From: Thermoleophilaceae bacterium
GTDB taxonomy: Bacteria > Actinomycetota > Thermoleophilia > Solirubrobacterales > Thermoleophilaceae
Reading direction: 5' to 3'
Length of the DNA stretch: 64,000 nt
Assembly (NCBI GenBank): GCA_040901445.1
Contig: JBBDYQ010000001.1
Span: forward strand, 124,001-188,000
Shown here: piece by piece, positions 6,988-15,111 of the stretch
Numbering within the stretch: position 1 is the stretch's first letter
How the letters are laid out: each line of letters begins with the position of its first letter
Position numbers and translations under genes: made by a program
Notes under the pieces: generated by a model
What the model saw: only the letters and a program-made list of their open reading frames with translations
The model's database searches: none
What the model was told of the DNA's origin: nothing

Positions 6988-7740
6988 ATGCCCGACGCGA
7001 CGATCCGGATCGCCGCCGCCGGCGACATCCACTGCGACGAGCACGCCCGCGAGCGTGTGGAGGCGGCGTTCGCCCGTCTCGACGGCGAGGCGGACATCCT
7101 GCTCTTGGCCGGCGACCTCACCACCCATGGGCGTCCCGACGACGCCCGCGTGCTGGCCGGCGCCTGCCGCGGCCTGGACATCCCGGTCTACGCGGTGCTG
7201 GGCAACCACGACTGCCACTCCGAGCGCGACCGCGAGGTGGTGGCGATCGTGGAGGAGGCAGGCGTCACCGTGCTCGAGGGCAGCCATGCCACCTGCGAGG
7301 TGCGCGGCGTGGAGGTGGGCATCGTGGGGACCAAGGGCTTCATCGGCGGGTTCCCGGGCTCGCACCTGCCGGATTTCGGGGAGCCGCTGCTGCGGCGCGT
7401 CTACGCGGCCACGAGCGCCGAGGTCGCGGCCATCGACCGCGGGCTGCGCGAGGTCGCGCTCTGCCCGGTCCGCGTGGTGCTCCTCCACTACGCCCCGGTC
7501 GCGCAGACGCTGGAGGGCGAGCCGCCGGGCATCTGGGCCTTCCTCGGGAGCGACCGCCTGGGCGCGCCGATCACCGAGCACGAGCCCGACCTGGTGGTCC
7601 ACGGACACGCGCACGCCGGCCGCTTCGAGGGCGGCATCGGCGACGTGCCCGTGTTCAACGTGTCCGTGCCCGTGATGGGCCGCGACTTCTGGGTGTTCGA
7701 GCTGAGCGGAGCGGAGCGGCCGACGACGCCGATCCACTAG
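6988..7740 (+). CDS. Calcineurin-like metallophosphoesterase
   Basis: This 250-residue protein shows all blocks of the calcineurin-like phosphoesterase fold in order: GDIHCD (two metal ligands), LLAGDLTTHG, LGNHDCH, a single histidine in VVLLHYAP and the closing HGHAHAG pair. It is therefore a two-metal phosphodiesterase or phosphatase, probably cytoplasmic because it lacks a signal peptide. The start ATG 6988 fits the family length. It is transcribed away from the nucleotidyltransferase at 6923. The substrate cannot be told from sequence. Confidence 0.88.
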   Translation: MPDATIRIAAAGDIHCDEHARERVEAAFARLDGEADILLLAGDLTTHGRPDDARVLAGACRGLDIPVYAVLGNHDCHSERDREVVAIVEEAGVTVLEGSHATCEVRGVEVGIVGTKGFIGGFPGSHLPDFGEPLLRRVYAATSAEVAAIDRGLREVALCPVRVVLLHYAPVAQTLEGEPPGIWAFLGSDRLGAPITEHEPDLVVHGHAHAGRFEGGIGDVPVFNVSVPVMGRDFWVFELSGAERPTTPIH

Positions 7741-7760
7741 TACCCAACGGGGTCGGCCCT

Positions 7761-8189
7761 CTACGGCGTGTGCAGGTGGTTCTCCACGTCGCGCACGCCG
7801 GGGATGCTTCGCACCTGGGCCTCGATCTCCGTGACCTCCTCCACCCGCTCGACCTGCCCACGCAGCGACACGACCCCGTCGACGGCGTCGACGTTCATCT
7901 GCCCCTTGGGCGAGTCGGCGGGCCGGAACAGCTCGGTTCGCACTCGGTCGGCCAGCGCATGGTCGTCCGCCGGCGGGCTGTCCGGGGTGGCCGCGGCCTT
8001 GGCCCGGGCGGCCATCCCCGCCGCCTGCGCGCCGGCGGTCCGGGCGCCGCGCTCGGCCTCGCGGGCTTGGCCGCGGAAGAACGCCATCACCCGGTCCTGC
8101 GCCGTGTGACGGCGTCGGGTGCCCTCATCCGGGTCGAGAAAGTACGTGGCGATGGCCGTTCCGGCGATCGCCGTGAGGAGCTTGCGCAT
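7761..8189 (-). CDS. BON-domain protein with membrane-proximal N-terminus
   Basis: This 142-residue protein has a short hydrophobic start (LLTAIAGTAIATYFLDPDEGTRRR), a charged helical linker, and a C-terminal BON domain with NVDAVDGVVSLRGQVERVEEV and IPGVRDVENHLHTP. BON domains bind phospholipid surfaces and are found in envelope or stress proteins. The LDPDxGxRRR motif after the hydrophobic stretch is common in actinobacterial relatives. A strong Shine-Dalgarno (GAAGGAGG on the minus strand) precedes the ATG, unlike most genes nearby. Confidence 0.82.
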   Translation of the reverse strand: MRKLLTAIAGTAIATYFLDPDEGTRRRHTAQDRVMAFFRGQAREAERGARTAGAQAAGMAARAKAAATPDSPPADDHALADRVRTELFRPADSPKGQMNVDAVDGVVSLRGQVERVEEVTEIEAQVRSIPGVRDVENHLHTP

Positions 8190-8206
8190 GATCTGCCTCC
8201 TTCTCT

Positions 8207-9364
8207 CTAGAAACGTAGGACGGCCCCGACGCCGCCGTGAGGGCCGAGGTCGGGGTGACGGCGGATGACGAGCACCTCGGCGGACTGCTCCAGCGCGCGC
8301 TCCACCATCCGCTCCACGATGTCGTCGCGCCGTTGCGTGGCGGTCCCGTCCGCGGGGCAGGCCTCGACGTTCTCCGGACCGAGCCAGCCGCAGGCCGGGC
8401 AGACGACGCCCGGCACGGTGTAGCCCTCGGCGATGAGGAGCGCCTCCACCCGCTGCTCGGCGAGCGCCTCCAGCACAGTGCCCAGACCACTCGTGCCGTG
8501 CCCGTCGGGGCGGGCGACCCCGACCTGCAGGCGGTCCAGCACCTCACGCTCGCGGAGGGTCTCGCGTTCCTCGATGCGAGGGGCCGCCGCCTGGCGGACG
8601 TCGGCGGCGGTCGTGTTCTCCACGTCGATCTCCACCCGGCCGGCGAGGCGCTCGCGCAGGTACGGATGGAGCTTCTCCTCCACCTCGGTCACGAGCTCCG
8701 GAGGGGCGCCGACCAGCAAATGGTCGAACGGACGCAGGCGGTAGCGGCGGAAGAGCGCGCCGATCGTGCGGCGCACGTGCTGGGCGGCCTCGTTCTCCAC
8801 GCTCGCCTCGTAGTTGCGCTGCGACCAGCCGCCCTGGTCGTGCTGCCCATGGGTGTCGCTGGTCACGCGCGCCACCTCCTCGAGCGACCCCGCGGTCCCG
8901 CGGAACATCCGTCCCACCCTCCGGTTCACGAGCAGCACGCACCAGTCCGCGCCGGGCGCGGCCTCCACGAGCGGCTCGACGTAGGGGGTGTCGTCCACCA
9001 CGACGCGCGCCGCGGCCCGGCGACTCAGGCGCACCACGTCGAACAGGTCGGAGCTGCTGGAGCGGAACACGGCCACGGCTCGGGCGCCGTTCGCGGGCAG
9101 GCTGCCGCGCTCGAGGTAGGCGGTCACCTCGTCGAGGTCCCGCCGCAGCGCGACCTCTTCCTCGTGCGACAGCTCGGCGGCGCGCACCTGGCGCCCGGCC
9201 TCGTCCACCAGGGAACGCACCTGCGCGCTGCGCGCCGGCGGGGTGGCGAACTCCGACGGCTCGAGGTCCACGTACACGCTCAAAACCGGGCCGCTGCCGG
9301 TCTCGGCCAGCCGTCGCGCCGTGTCCGCCTCCAGATCGTAGGTACGCGGTGTCGTGGCGGCCAT
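8207..9364 (-). CDS. baeRF/Vms1-like release-factor-fold protein
   Basis: This 385-residue protein belongs to the bacterial release-factor-like (baeRF/Vms1-type) group, which shares the eRF1 catalytic fold. The N-terminal half contains VLSVYVDLEPSEFATPPAR. The middle carries HDQGGWSQRNYEASVENEAAQHV, the GGQ-like glycine-glutamine loop and the following helix. The C-terminal part ends in a small Cys motif (CPACG, then ACPADG) and RRHPDLGPHGGVGAVLRF. Eukaryotic and bacterial relatives free stalled nascent chains from tRNA on split ribosomes. ATG 9364 is preferred because the upstream in-frame sequence is low complexity. The peptidyl-tRNA role here is inferred. Confidence 0.72.
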   Translation of the reverse strand: MAATTPRTYDLEADTARRLAETGSGPVLSVYVDLEPSEFATPPARSAQVRSLVDEAGRQVRAAELSHEEEVALRRDLDEVTAYLERGSLPANGARAVAVFRSSSSDLFDVVRLSRRAAARVVVDDTPYVEPLVEAAPGADWCVLLVNRRVGRMFRGTAGSLEEVARVTSDTHGQHDQGGWSQRNYEASVENEAAQHVRRTIGALFRRYRLRPFDHLLVGAPPELVTEVEEKLHPYLRERLAGRVEIDVENTTAADVRQAAAPRIEERETLREREVLDRLQVGVARPDGHGTSGLGTVLEALAEQRVEALLIAEGYTVPGVVCPACGWLGPENVEACPADGTATQRRDDIVERMVERALEQSAEVLVIRRHPDLGPHGGVGAVLRF

Positions 9365-9445
9365 GCTCAACCGGCGGCGGAGAAGTAGAAGCGCGTGTCG
9401 GCCATGCCGGGCCGCTACCCGAGGCACCCGTGGCGAAACCGCCGC

Positions 9446-9451
9446 TACCGT
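9446..9451 (+). promoter_or_regulatory. Putative -10 box of the lipoprotein gene
   Basis: TACCGT ends 7 bases before the ATG at 9459 and no Shine-Dalgarno is present, matching the leaderless pattern of this window. Confidence 0.4.
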
Positions 9452-9458
9452 GCCCTGC

Positions 9459-10037
9459 ATGGCTCGCCGGGCCCCCATGCTGCTGCTCGCCGCGGTTGCG
9501 CTCGCCGCCACCGGCTGCGGCAAGAAGGAGGTCACCGTCATGGCCCCGGAGGCGGTGGCCGAGCGGGCCGACGCTCCCGCCGACCCGCCCAGCGGCTGGC
9601 GCACGCACGAGAACGCGCGCGCCGGCTTCACGATCGCGCTGCCGCGCAGCTGGCGCGCCGGCCTGCGCGGGGGCGCCACGCGCATCCGCTCGGGCGACGA
9701 CACCGTGATCGTCTCCCTCCAGGCCGACCGATCGGAGGCCGGGCGTACCACCCCCGCCTCCGAGTACGCGCTCGCGACCTTCGAGGCGCTCCCCGGCTAC
9801 CGCGACCTGGAGGGCAGGGGCGCGGACGCACCCGAGTCGCCATACGAGACGGCCCGCGCGAGCGGCAGCGGCACGCTGTCGGAGAGCGGCCGGCGCCAGC
9901 GCGTGTCGGTCACGGCCTTGCGCCGCGCCGGGCAGGTGACCTACGCCGCGGTGGCATTCTCGGACCCGCGGGCGCGCGCGGGGCGGGAGACGCTCGACCG
10001 CGCGCTGGCCACGCTCCGCGCCCAGCCGCCCGGCTGA
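9459..10037 (+). CDS. Secreted lipoprotein of unknown function
   Basis: This 192-residue protein begins with a classic lipoprotein signal: two arginines, a hydrophobic run (MLLLAAVALAATGC) and a lipobox ending in Cys at about residue 18. The mature part has GWRTHENARAGFTIALPRSWRAGL, a pattern seen in extracytoplasmic proteins of the DUF1795/PsbP-like type, where a small beta-rich domain begins with FTIALPxSW. It would be anchored in the outer leaflet of the cytoplasmic membrane. Function is unknown. It ends at a bidirectional terminator shared with pyrE. Confidence 0.72.
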   Translation: MARRAPMLLLAAVALAATGCGKKEVTVMAPEAVAERADAPADPPSGWRTHENARAGFTIALPRSWRAGLRGGATRIRSGDDTVIVSLQADRSEAGRTTPASEYALATFEALPGYRDLEGRGADAPESPYETARASGSGTLSESGRRQRVSVTALRRAGQVTYAAVAFSDPRARAGRETLDRALATLRAQPPG

Positions 10038-10041
10038 CGCA

Positions 10042-10089
10042 TCGAACGTCGCGGAGCATCCCCCTGGGGGGCCGGCGCGCGACGTTCGA
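10042..10089. terminator. Bidirectional hairpin terminator between the lipoprotein gene and pyrE
   Basis: A perfect 12-base stem joins 10042-10053 (TCGAACGTCGCG) to 10078-10089, enclosing a second small CCCCC/GGGGG hairpin (10060-10070). It lies between two convergent stop codons (10037 and 10096). There is no U tract, as is common in very GC-rich genomes. Confidence 0.75.
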
Positions 10090-10095
10090 GCGCTT

Positions 10096-10644
10096 TCAGC
10101 GGTCCGGGCGGTCCGGGTACACGTCGTCGATCGTGGTCAGCGCCACGTACGGCGCTCGCGCAGCGGCCTCGATGGCCTCGCCGCCGCCCGCGAGGCGGTC
10201 CAGCACGCTGACCACGCCGGCGACCTCGAAGCCCTCCTCGCGCACCCGCTCGATCGCGGCGAGCGTGGAGCCGCCGCTGGTGACGACGTCCTCCACCACC
10301 AGGCAGCGCTCTCCCGGCTCGAGGAGCGGGCCCTCCACCCAGCGCTGGAGGCCGTGCTCCTTGCGCTCCTTGCGGACGAAGAAGGCCTTCACGTCCGCCC
10401 CTGCCGCCAGCGCCGAGCAGGCCACCGGGTCGGCGCCCATCGTCATGCCGCCAACGGCCGTGACGCCGCGCTGGGCCGCCTGCGCAGCCACCAGCTCGCC
10501 GAGCGCCATGAAGCCCTCGCGGCGCAGGATGGCGCGCTTGGCGTCCACGTAGTACTGGGCGGTGGCGCCGCTCGTGAGCGTGACCTCGCCGACGACCAGC
10601 GCGTGCTCGCGCAGCCCCTCCACGAGCCGCTCGTGGGCGCTCAT
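10096..10644 (-). CDS. pyrE: Orotate phosphoribosyltransferase
   Basis: This 182-residue enzyme makes orotidine 5'-phosphate from orotate and PRPP in pyrimidine synthesis. It shows the family blocks GEVTLTSGATAQYYVDAKRAIL, a GGMTMGADPVACS loop, the FFVRKERKEHGLQRWVEG flexible loop with its conserved lysines and His, and the PRPP-binding motif CLVVEDVVTSGGSTL. Start ATG 10644 overlaps the stop codon of a small membrane protein gene upstream by four bases (ATGA), so the two are coupled. No other pyr genes are near. Confidence 0.93.
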   Translation of the reverse strand: MSAHERLVEGLREHALVVGEVTLTSGATAQYYVDAKRAILRREGFMALGELVAAQAAQRGVTAVGGMTMGADPVACSALAAGADVKAFFVRKERKEHGLQRWVEGPLLEPGERCLVVEDVVTSGGSTLAAIERVREEGFEVAGVVSVLDRLAGGGEAIEAAARAPYVALTTIDDVYPDRPDR

Positions 10645-10973
10645 CCGCGCGCCCGCGCGCCGCGCCGGACGCCCAGCCACAGCCACAGCGGGTAGGTGGC
10701 GAAGATCAGCAGCGCCACGACGTGGGTTCCCGCGCCCACCCTCTGCTCGTCGATGCGCAGCACGCCCGAGTTGATCATCCAGTCGCGCCCGCTGCGAGCC
10801 CGGCACGCCCGCCACAGCGGTCGCGTCCAGGCCTGGTTGAGATAGAGCGCCCCGCTCACCACCCAGAACACCGCCACGGTGGCGGCTCCGAGCTCGCGTT
10901 CGCGCCCCGGCGCCGCGCGCGCGTAGGCCTGTCCGTTCAGATAAAGCAGGGGCGGGTCGATAAGGAAGGACAT
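10641..10973 (-). CDS. Small membrane protein of unknown function
   Basis: I do not recognise this 110-residue protein. It has two hydrophobic stretches, one near residues 28-46 (LGAATVAVFWVVSGALYL) and one near 82-103 (VVALLIFATYPLWLWLGV), and a basic C-terminus, suggesting two membrane passes. It is coupled to pyrE by a 4-base overlap, but nothing in its sequence points to pyrimidine metabolism. A minus-strand CATAAT hexamer 8 bases before the ATG is a likely -10 box. Confidence 0.65.
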   Translation of the reverse strand: MSFLIDPPLLYLNGQAYARAAPGRERELGAATVAVFWVVSGALYLNQAWTRPLWRACRARSGRDWMINSGVLRIDEQRVGAGTHVVALLIFATYPLWLWLGVRRGARARG

Positions 10974-10981
10974 GGCGCGCG

Positions 10982-10987
10982 ATTATG
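10982..10987 (-). promoter_or_regulatory. Putative -10 box of the small membrane protein-pyrE operon
   Basis: Minus-strand CATAAT ends 8 bases before the ATG at 10973. The 15-base gap to the divergent gene at 10989 must hold the promoters of both. Confidence 0.45.
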
Positions 10988-10988
10988 C

Positions 10989-11375
10989 ATGCGCGGCCCG
11001 ATGATCGGCGGGCTGCTTCGACTCGCCTCGACGGCGGCCACGGTGCTCGTGGTCGTCGGCTTCGCGCTGTTCGCCCTCGACGAGACCCGCGAGGGCTCGG
11101 CCGCCACGGTGTCGCGGATCGCCGATGCCTCGGGGGGCGCGGCCGAACGTGAGCGCGAATCCCACAACGGCGGCGTCCGCGAAGCGATCGACGACGTGAA
11201 CGACGTCCTGCTCACCCCCTTCGAGGGGATCGTGTCCGGCACGGACAGCGAGTGGGTGCGCCACGGGGTGCCGGCGCTGCTCGGCTTCCTGCTCTACGGC
11301 CTGGCGCTGCGACTCCTGGCCAACATCCCTCAGGGCCGGCGGCCCGAGCCGCTGGGCTGGGACGTGCCGCGCTAG
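10989..11375 (+). CDS. Membrane protein with N- and C-terminal helices, unknown
   Basis: This 128-residue protein has a hydrophobic helix near residues 10-30 (LASTAATVLVVVGFALFAL), a polar and charged middle section of about 60 residues, and a second helix near 90-110 (VPALLGFLLYGLALRLLANI). The middle part would lie outside or inside the membrane as one loop. I do not recognise the family. A second ATG lies at 11001. The stop codon overlaps the stop of the convergent L,D-transpeptidase gene in the sequence CTAG. Confidence 0.65.
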   Translation: MRGPMIGGLLRLASTAATVLVVVGFALFALDETREGSAATVSRIADASGGAAERERESHNGGVREAIDDVNDVLLTPFEGIVSGTDSEWVRHGVPALLGFLLYGLALRLLANIPQGRRPEPLGWDVPR

Positions 11376-12340
11376 CGATATACGTCGATGCGGTCCCCGC
11401 GGTCGATCCAGCGGTCGATCGACCTGGCGTTGGGGATGGGCACCCGCAGGCAGCCGTGGCTGGCGGGGTGGGTGGGCACGGACTTGTAGCCGTGGATGGC
11501 ATAGCCGCGGATGAAGTAGTTCGAGTGCACCATGCCGAGCGAGTTGGTGCCGGGCTGCTTGCGGTAGAAGCGGAAGGAGCCGAGCACGGTGGGCGTGGCC
11601 GACGTGCCCGACGAGGTGGGGTAGATCCGCACCGGCTCGCCGTCACGCGCCAGGACGAGCACCTGGCGCGAGAGGTCGGTCTCGACGTGCTTGCCGTGGT
11701 TCGGGTACTTGAGCCTGAATCCGCCGCGGCCGCGCAGCAGCATCTCGAAGACCTCGCGGGTGGCGCGGGTGGTGCGGGCCATCCGGTTGGTCTTGCGGAA
11801 GGCGAGCACCGCGCGGCCGGTGGCGGCGTCGTAGCGCCCGCCGCGGGAGGTGACGAACGCGAGGCGGTCGAGGCCGCGCTGGAGCACCCGCACCCTGGCG
11901 CCGCGCTGGCCGGGCCGCGCGCTCCACGACACGGCCGTGACGGCCTCGCGCTCGAACAGCGCCACCTGCTCGGGCGTCTCCTCGTGGAAGGCGCGGATGA
12001 GGTAGCGGCCGCTGCGGCGCGCCGTGAAGCGGTAGGTGAAGCGGCCAACGTCGTCGTCCTTGCGGATGAGCATGCGCCGCCGGCGCGCCTCGCGCCCGCC
12101 GCGGGTGATGGTGACGACGACGTACTGGCGGGGCGCGTACTCGCTGAGGGCGCCGCGCACCTCCACCCGCTGACCCTTCGCCACGTACGTGCGGTTGCGG
12201 TCGTCGATGCCGGAGTCCACCCGCAGCACGAGCCGCCCGCGGGCCTGCTCCGCCTCCTCGGCGGGCTCCTCCTCCTGGGCGAGAGCGGGCGGGGCGAGCA
12301 GTGCAGGGAGGAGCAGCAGCGGGGCGGCGGCGCGCTTCAT
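11372..12340 (-). CDS. L,D-transpeptidase with signal peptide
   Basis: This 322-residue secreted enzyme forms 3-3 peptide cross-links in peptidoglycan or links proteins to it. It has a signal peptide (KRAAAPLLLLPALLAPPALA), a beta-rich domain of about 100 residues, a peptidoglycan-binding-like helical section (RVLQRGLDRLAF and ATGRAVLAFRKTN), and a C-terminal YkuD domain with the catalytic HPASHGCLRVP motif; the Cys is near residue 297. The start ATG overlaps the stop of a CAAX protease gene (ATGA), placing it last in an envelope operon that begins at the mannosyltransferase (15049). Confidence 0.9.
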   Translation of the reverse strand: MKRAAAPLLLLPALLAPPALAQEEEPAEEAEQARGRLVLRVDSGIDDRNRTYVAKGQRVEVRGALSEYAPRQYVVVTITRGGREARRRRMLIRKDDDVGRFTYRFTARRSGRYLIRAFHEETPEQVALFEREAVTAVSWSARPGQRGARVRVLQRGLDRLAFVTSRGGRYDAATGRAVLAFRKTNRMARTTRATREVFEMLLRGRGGFRLKYPNHGKHVETDLSRQVLVLARDGEPVRIYPTSSGTSATPTVLGSFRFYRKQPGTNSLGMVHSNYFIRGYAIHGYKSVPTHPASHGCLRVPIPNARSIDRWIDRGDRIDVYR

Positions 12341-13158
12341 GGCCGCCACTGTACGCGACGCTGGAGACGCGGCACCATTACGCAAGCGAGAATCATGGGC
12401 GCCCCGAAGGCCGCCGCCAGCGCCGGGCTCGCGTCGGTGGTCACCGCGTAGGCGAGCGTGTTGTTGATCACGTGGAGCGCGATGCAGGGGTAGAGCGACC
12501 CGGTGCGCTCGTACACGAGGCACAGCACCACCCCGAGCGCGGCGAGCACCGGGACCGCCTCCCATCCCGTGAAGATGTGGATGGCGCCGAACACGCCGCC
12601 GCCGACCAGCGCGGCGCTCCAGACGTTCATGCTGCCCCGCAGCGCGCGGTAGAAGAAGCCGCGGAAGAACAGCTCCTCGCCGATCGGCGCGATCACCACG
12701 AACAGCAGTCCGGCGTTGATCAACCCGAAGGTGCCCTCGTCCGCCCCGACGTCCTCGGGCGTGGTCTGCTCCTCCGGCGTGCCCACGATCAGCCCGTAGG
12801 CCACGACGAAGGTGATGTAGGCCACGTAGCCGAGGGCCGACCAGCCCACGGCCGGCCAGAAGCGCGTCCCGGTGAGCCCGAAGTGCCAGGCGCGGGGCCG
12901 CGAGGTCATCCACGCGAAGCCCACCGCCGTGCCCACCAGCACCGCGTTGAGGATAAGCGTGCTGAGCAGCGCCCCGGCCGGCGTGAGGTCGCCGTCGTCG
13001 GAGGCGAGGATGATGACCGGGGTGGCGAGGATGTTCGAGCCGATGAAGCCGGCGGCGAAGCCCGCGAACGCGTACCACCAGGGCCAGCGCGGGCGCGGGT
13101 CGGCGCCCTCGGGCAGCTCGGGCGGCTGCGGCGGCGCGGGGTGTGCGAGCGTGCTCAC
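12337..13158 (-). CDS. CPBP-family (CAAX-like) membrane protease
   Basis: This 273-residue membrane protein has about seven hydrophobic segments after a proline-rich, charged N-terminus. The CPBP/Abi family motifs are intact: GEELFFRGFFYRAL with the EE pair and Arg, a GGGVFGAIHIFTG segment carrying the third-motif His, and LHVINNTLAY at the end. Bacterial relatives cleave membrane proteins or provide self-immunity. GTG 13158 overlaps the upstream stop as GTGA. It lies between a HAD hydrolase and an L,D-transpeptidase, and its substrate is unknown. Confidence 0.85.
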   Translation of the reverse strand: MSTLAHPAPPQPPELPEGADPRPRWPWWYAFAGFAAGFIGSNILATPVIILASDDGDLTPAGALLSTLILNAVLVGTAVGFAWMTSRPRAWHFGLTGTRFWPAVGWSALGYVAYITFVVAYGLIVGTPEEQTTPEDVGADEGTFGLINAGLLFVVIAPIGEELFFRGFFYRALRGSMNVWSAALVGGGVFGAIHIFTGWEAVPVLAALGVVLCLVYERTGSLYPCIALHVINNTLAYAVTTDASPALAAAFGAPMILACVMVPRLQRRVQWRP

Positions 13159-13826
13159 CGGGATGAGATTAGGGAGGGCAGCTCGCCGAGCGAGCGGATG
13201 ACCTCGGCGCCGCCCGGCTCCTCGCCGTCGCGGGCCAGCAGGACGGCTCGGATGCCGCAGGCCGCGGCGCCGCGCACGTCGTTCTCCAGCGAGTCGCCCA
13301 CGAACACGGCCTCCTCCGGCGTGCAGCCGGCCAGCTCGAGCGCGGCGACGAAGACCGCGGGGGCGGGCTTGGCCGCCCCCGCCACGGCGGAGGAGACGGC
13401 GCCGTCGAGCTCCGCCGCCAGGCCGGCGCGCCCGAGCGCCTCCGGGAGCGAGCAGTCCCAGTTCGACGCCGCGACGAGCGTCAGGCCGTCCGCGCGCAGC
13501 GCCCGCAGGGCCGGCGCGGCGTCCTCGAACGGGGTGAAGACGAGCGCGGCGAGCATTGCCTCGCGCACCTCCGGATGCCGCTCGGCCGGGAGCGCCAGGC
13601 TGCGGACGATCTCGCGGGCGCACCGGTCCCGCAGGTCGTCCAAGCCCTCGGGCGTGACGCCGTCCATGTGGTGGTCGAGGTAGTAGCCGATCTCCGCGCC
13701 GATCGCGGCAGCGGACTCGTGCTCCTCCACCTCGATCCCGCGCGCGGCGAGCTCGGCCCGCAGCGCCGGCGCGGGATCCTCCAGCCGCAGGAGCGTGCCG
13801 AGCACGTCGAGGAGGACCGCGCGCAC
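13155..13826 (-). CDS. HAD-superfamily hydrolase
   Basis: This 223-residue protein follows the haloacid dehalogenase order: motif I near the start as VLLDVLGTLL, motif II as LVAASNWD, a lysine in VAGAAKPAPAVF, and motif IV as VFVGDSLENDVRGA. Motif I normally reads DxDGT; here the second Asp is Leu (DVLGT), which is common in dehalogenase-like members. A helical cap fills residues 15-90. It is probably a small-molecule phosphatase. The start GTG is two bases after the stop of the mannosyltransferase gene, so it is in the same operon. Confidence 0.82.
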   Translation of the reverse strand: MRAVLLDVLGTLLRLEDPAPALRAELAARGIEVEEHESAAAIGAEIGYYLDHHMDGVTPEGLDDLRDRCAREIVRSLALPAERHPEVREAMLAALVFTPFEDAAPALRALRADGLTLVAASNWDCSLPEALGRAGLAAELDGAVSSAVAGAAKPAPAVFVAALELAGCTPEEAVFVGDSLENDVRGAAACGIRAVLLARDGEEPGGAEVIRSLGELPSLISSR

Positions 13827-13828
13827 GG

Positions 13829-15049
13829 CTACGCCACCCACTGCCAGGTGGCGAACCAGGTCGTGAGCAGCCCGAGCAGCACGGCCGAGACAGCCACCGC
13901 CCGGTCGGTCAGCCGCCGCTCCTCGCAGACCACCGCGAGCCACATGAAGACCGGGAAGAGCACGGCCACGAAACGGCCGAGCGACATCAGCGGCTCCCCC
14001 GACACGGGGAACGACAGCGGCAGCAGGAGCGCCGCGGTCACGTACGCGCCGTAGGCGGGCGGCAGCCGCCGCCACACTCCCGCGGCCGCCACCGCCGCGA
14101 AGACGAGGAAGCCGAAGTCCACGAGGTTGCGGCGGGCCAGCTCGCCCACGCCGCCGCCCTCCCCGAGCGCGCCGGCCCCCTCCCAGGCCGCGTCCAGACC
14201 GTGCCAGGCGCCCACCAGCGGGCCCGCGAACGAGCGGTCCCAGGCCTCCTGGAGACCGAGGTAGGCGAACGGGTCGTCCTGGGCGATCCAGAGGTAGGCG
14301 GTGTAGGCGGCGATGCCCGCCGGCGCCAGGCCGAGCCACAGGACGTCACGGCTCCTGCGCGGCGAGCGCCACCAGAGGATGAGCAGCGGCACGAGCAGCA
14401 GGATCCCGGCGCTGCGCGTGGCCGACGCGGCCCCGGCGAGCGCGCCCGCCCACGCCCAGCTCCCCGTGCGGGCGGCGTAGAAGGCGCCCACGGACACGAG
14501 CAGGAACAGGCTCTCCGAGTACGGGGCGCCGAAGAACAGGGAGGCGGGGAAGAACGCGAGCAGCGCCAGGGTGGGACGTGCGTAGGTGCGCCCGAGCTCG
14601 AGCTCCACGAGCCGGTGGAGCAGGTAGAGGGCGCCCAGGAAGGCGACGAGGGAGACCGCGTAGGAGGCCACCAGCAGGGCCCCGGGCGACGCACCGGCGC
14701 CGGCGACGAACACGAGCAGTGGGTAGAGCGGGAAGAAGGCGGCGTCCACCCCGCTGGCGCCGTAGCCGTTCCAGGCGATCGACAGGTACCAGACCGCGTC
14801 CCAGTGGGCGAGCGGCGAGAACAGCTGCTCGGCCAGGCCGTCGAACGGGCGCGTGAGCCCCGGGGCGTCGAAGCGCTCGCGGTTGCCCGTGGCCTCCAGC
14901 GACACCGCCGCGAAGACCGCCACCCCGAGGACGACGAGGCGGCTGGCGAGCAGCACCCGCCACGCCGCGCCCAGCGCGACGCGGCGCTCGGCGACGGGCA
15001 GGGCGCGGGCCGTGGCCCCCGCGCCGATGGCGTGATCGGCGGCTTTCAT
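13829..15049 (-). CDS. PIG-V-like membrane mannosyltransferase
   Basis: This 406-residue protein has roughly nine hydrophobic helices. After the first helix comes HWDAVWYLSIAWNGY and then DAAFFPLYPLLV, the aspartate and FPLYP features of GPI mannosyltransferase 2 (PIG-V) relatives in bacteria. Such GT-C enzymes use polyprenyl-phosphate-linked mannose to extend glycolipids or glycoproteins at the outer membrane face. It is the first gene of an envelope operon and is divergent from the class A PBP gene. The acceptor is unknown. Confidence 0.8.
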   Translation of the reverse strand: MKAADHAIGAGATARALPVAERRVALGAAWRVLLASRLVVLGVAVFAAVSLEATGNRERFDAPGLTRPFDGLAEQLFSPLAHWDAVWYLSIAWNGYGASGVDAAFFPLYPLLVFVAGAGASPGALLVASYAVSLVAFLGALYLLHRLVELELGRTYARPTLALLAFFPASLFFGAPYSESLFLLVSVGAFYAARTGSWAWAGALAGAASATRSAGILLLVPLLILWWRSPRRSRDVLWLGLAPAGIAAYTAYLWIAQDDPFAYLGLQEAWDRSFAGPLVGAWHGLDAAWEGAGALGEGGGVGELARRNLVDFGFLVFAAVAAAGVWRRLPPAYGAYVTAALLLPLSFPVSGEPLMSLGRFVAVLFPVFMWLAVVCEERRLTDRAVAVSAVLLGLLTTWFATWQWVA

Positions 15050-15075
15050 CGTGGGGTGCAGGATGACCGCTGCTC

Positions 15076-15106
15076 TATCCTCAGGTCGCGACGGCTGACG
15101 AGCCGT
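15076..15106 (+). promoter_or_regulatory. Putative promoter and inverted repeat upstream of the PBP gene
   Basis: TATCCT (15076-15081) is a possible -10 box in the 62-base divergent gap. ACGGCT (15091-15096) and AGCCGT (15101-15106) form a 6-base inverted repeat with a 4-base spacer just before the ATG, which could be an operator or a 5' leader hairpin. Confidence 0.35.
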
Positions 15107-15111
15107 CCCCC

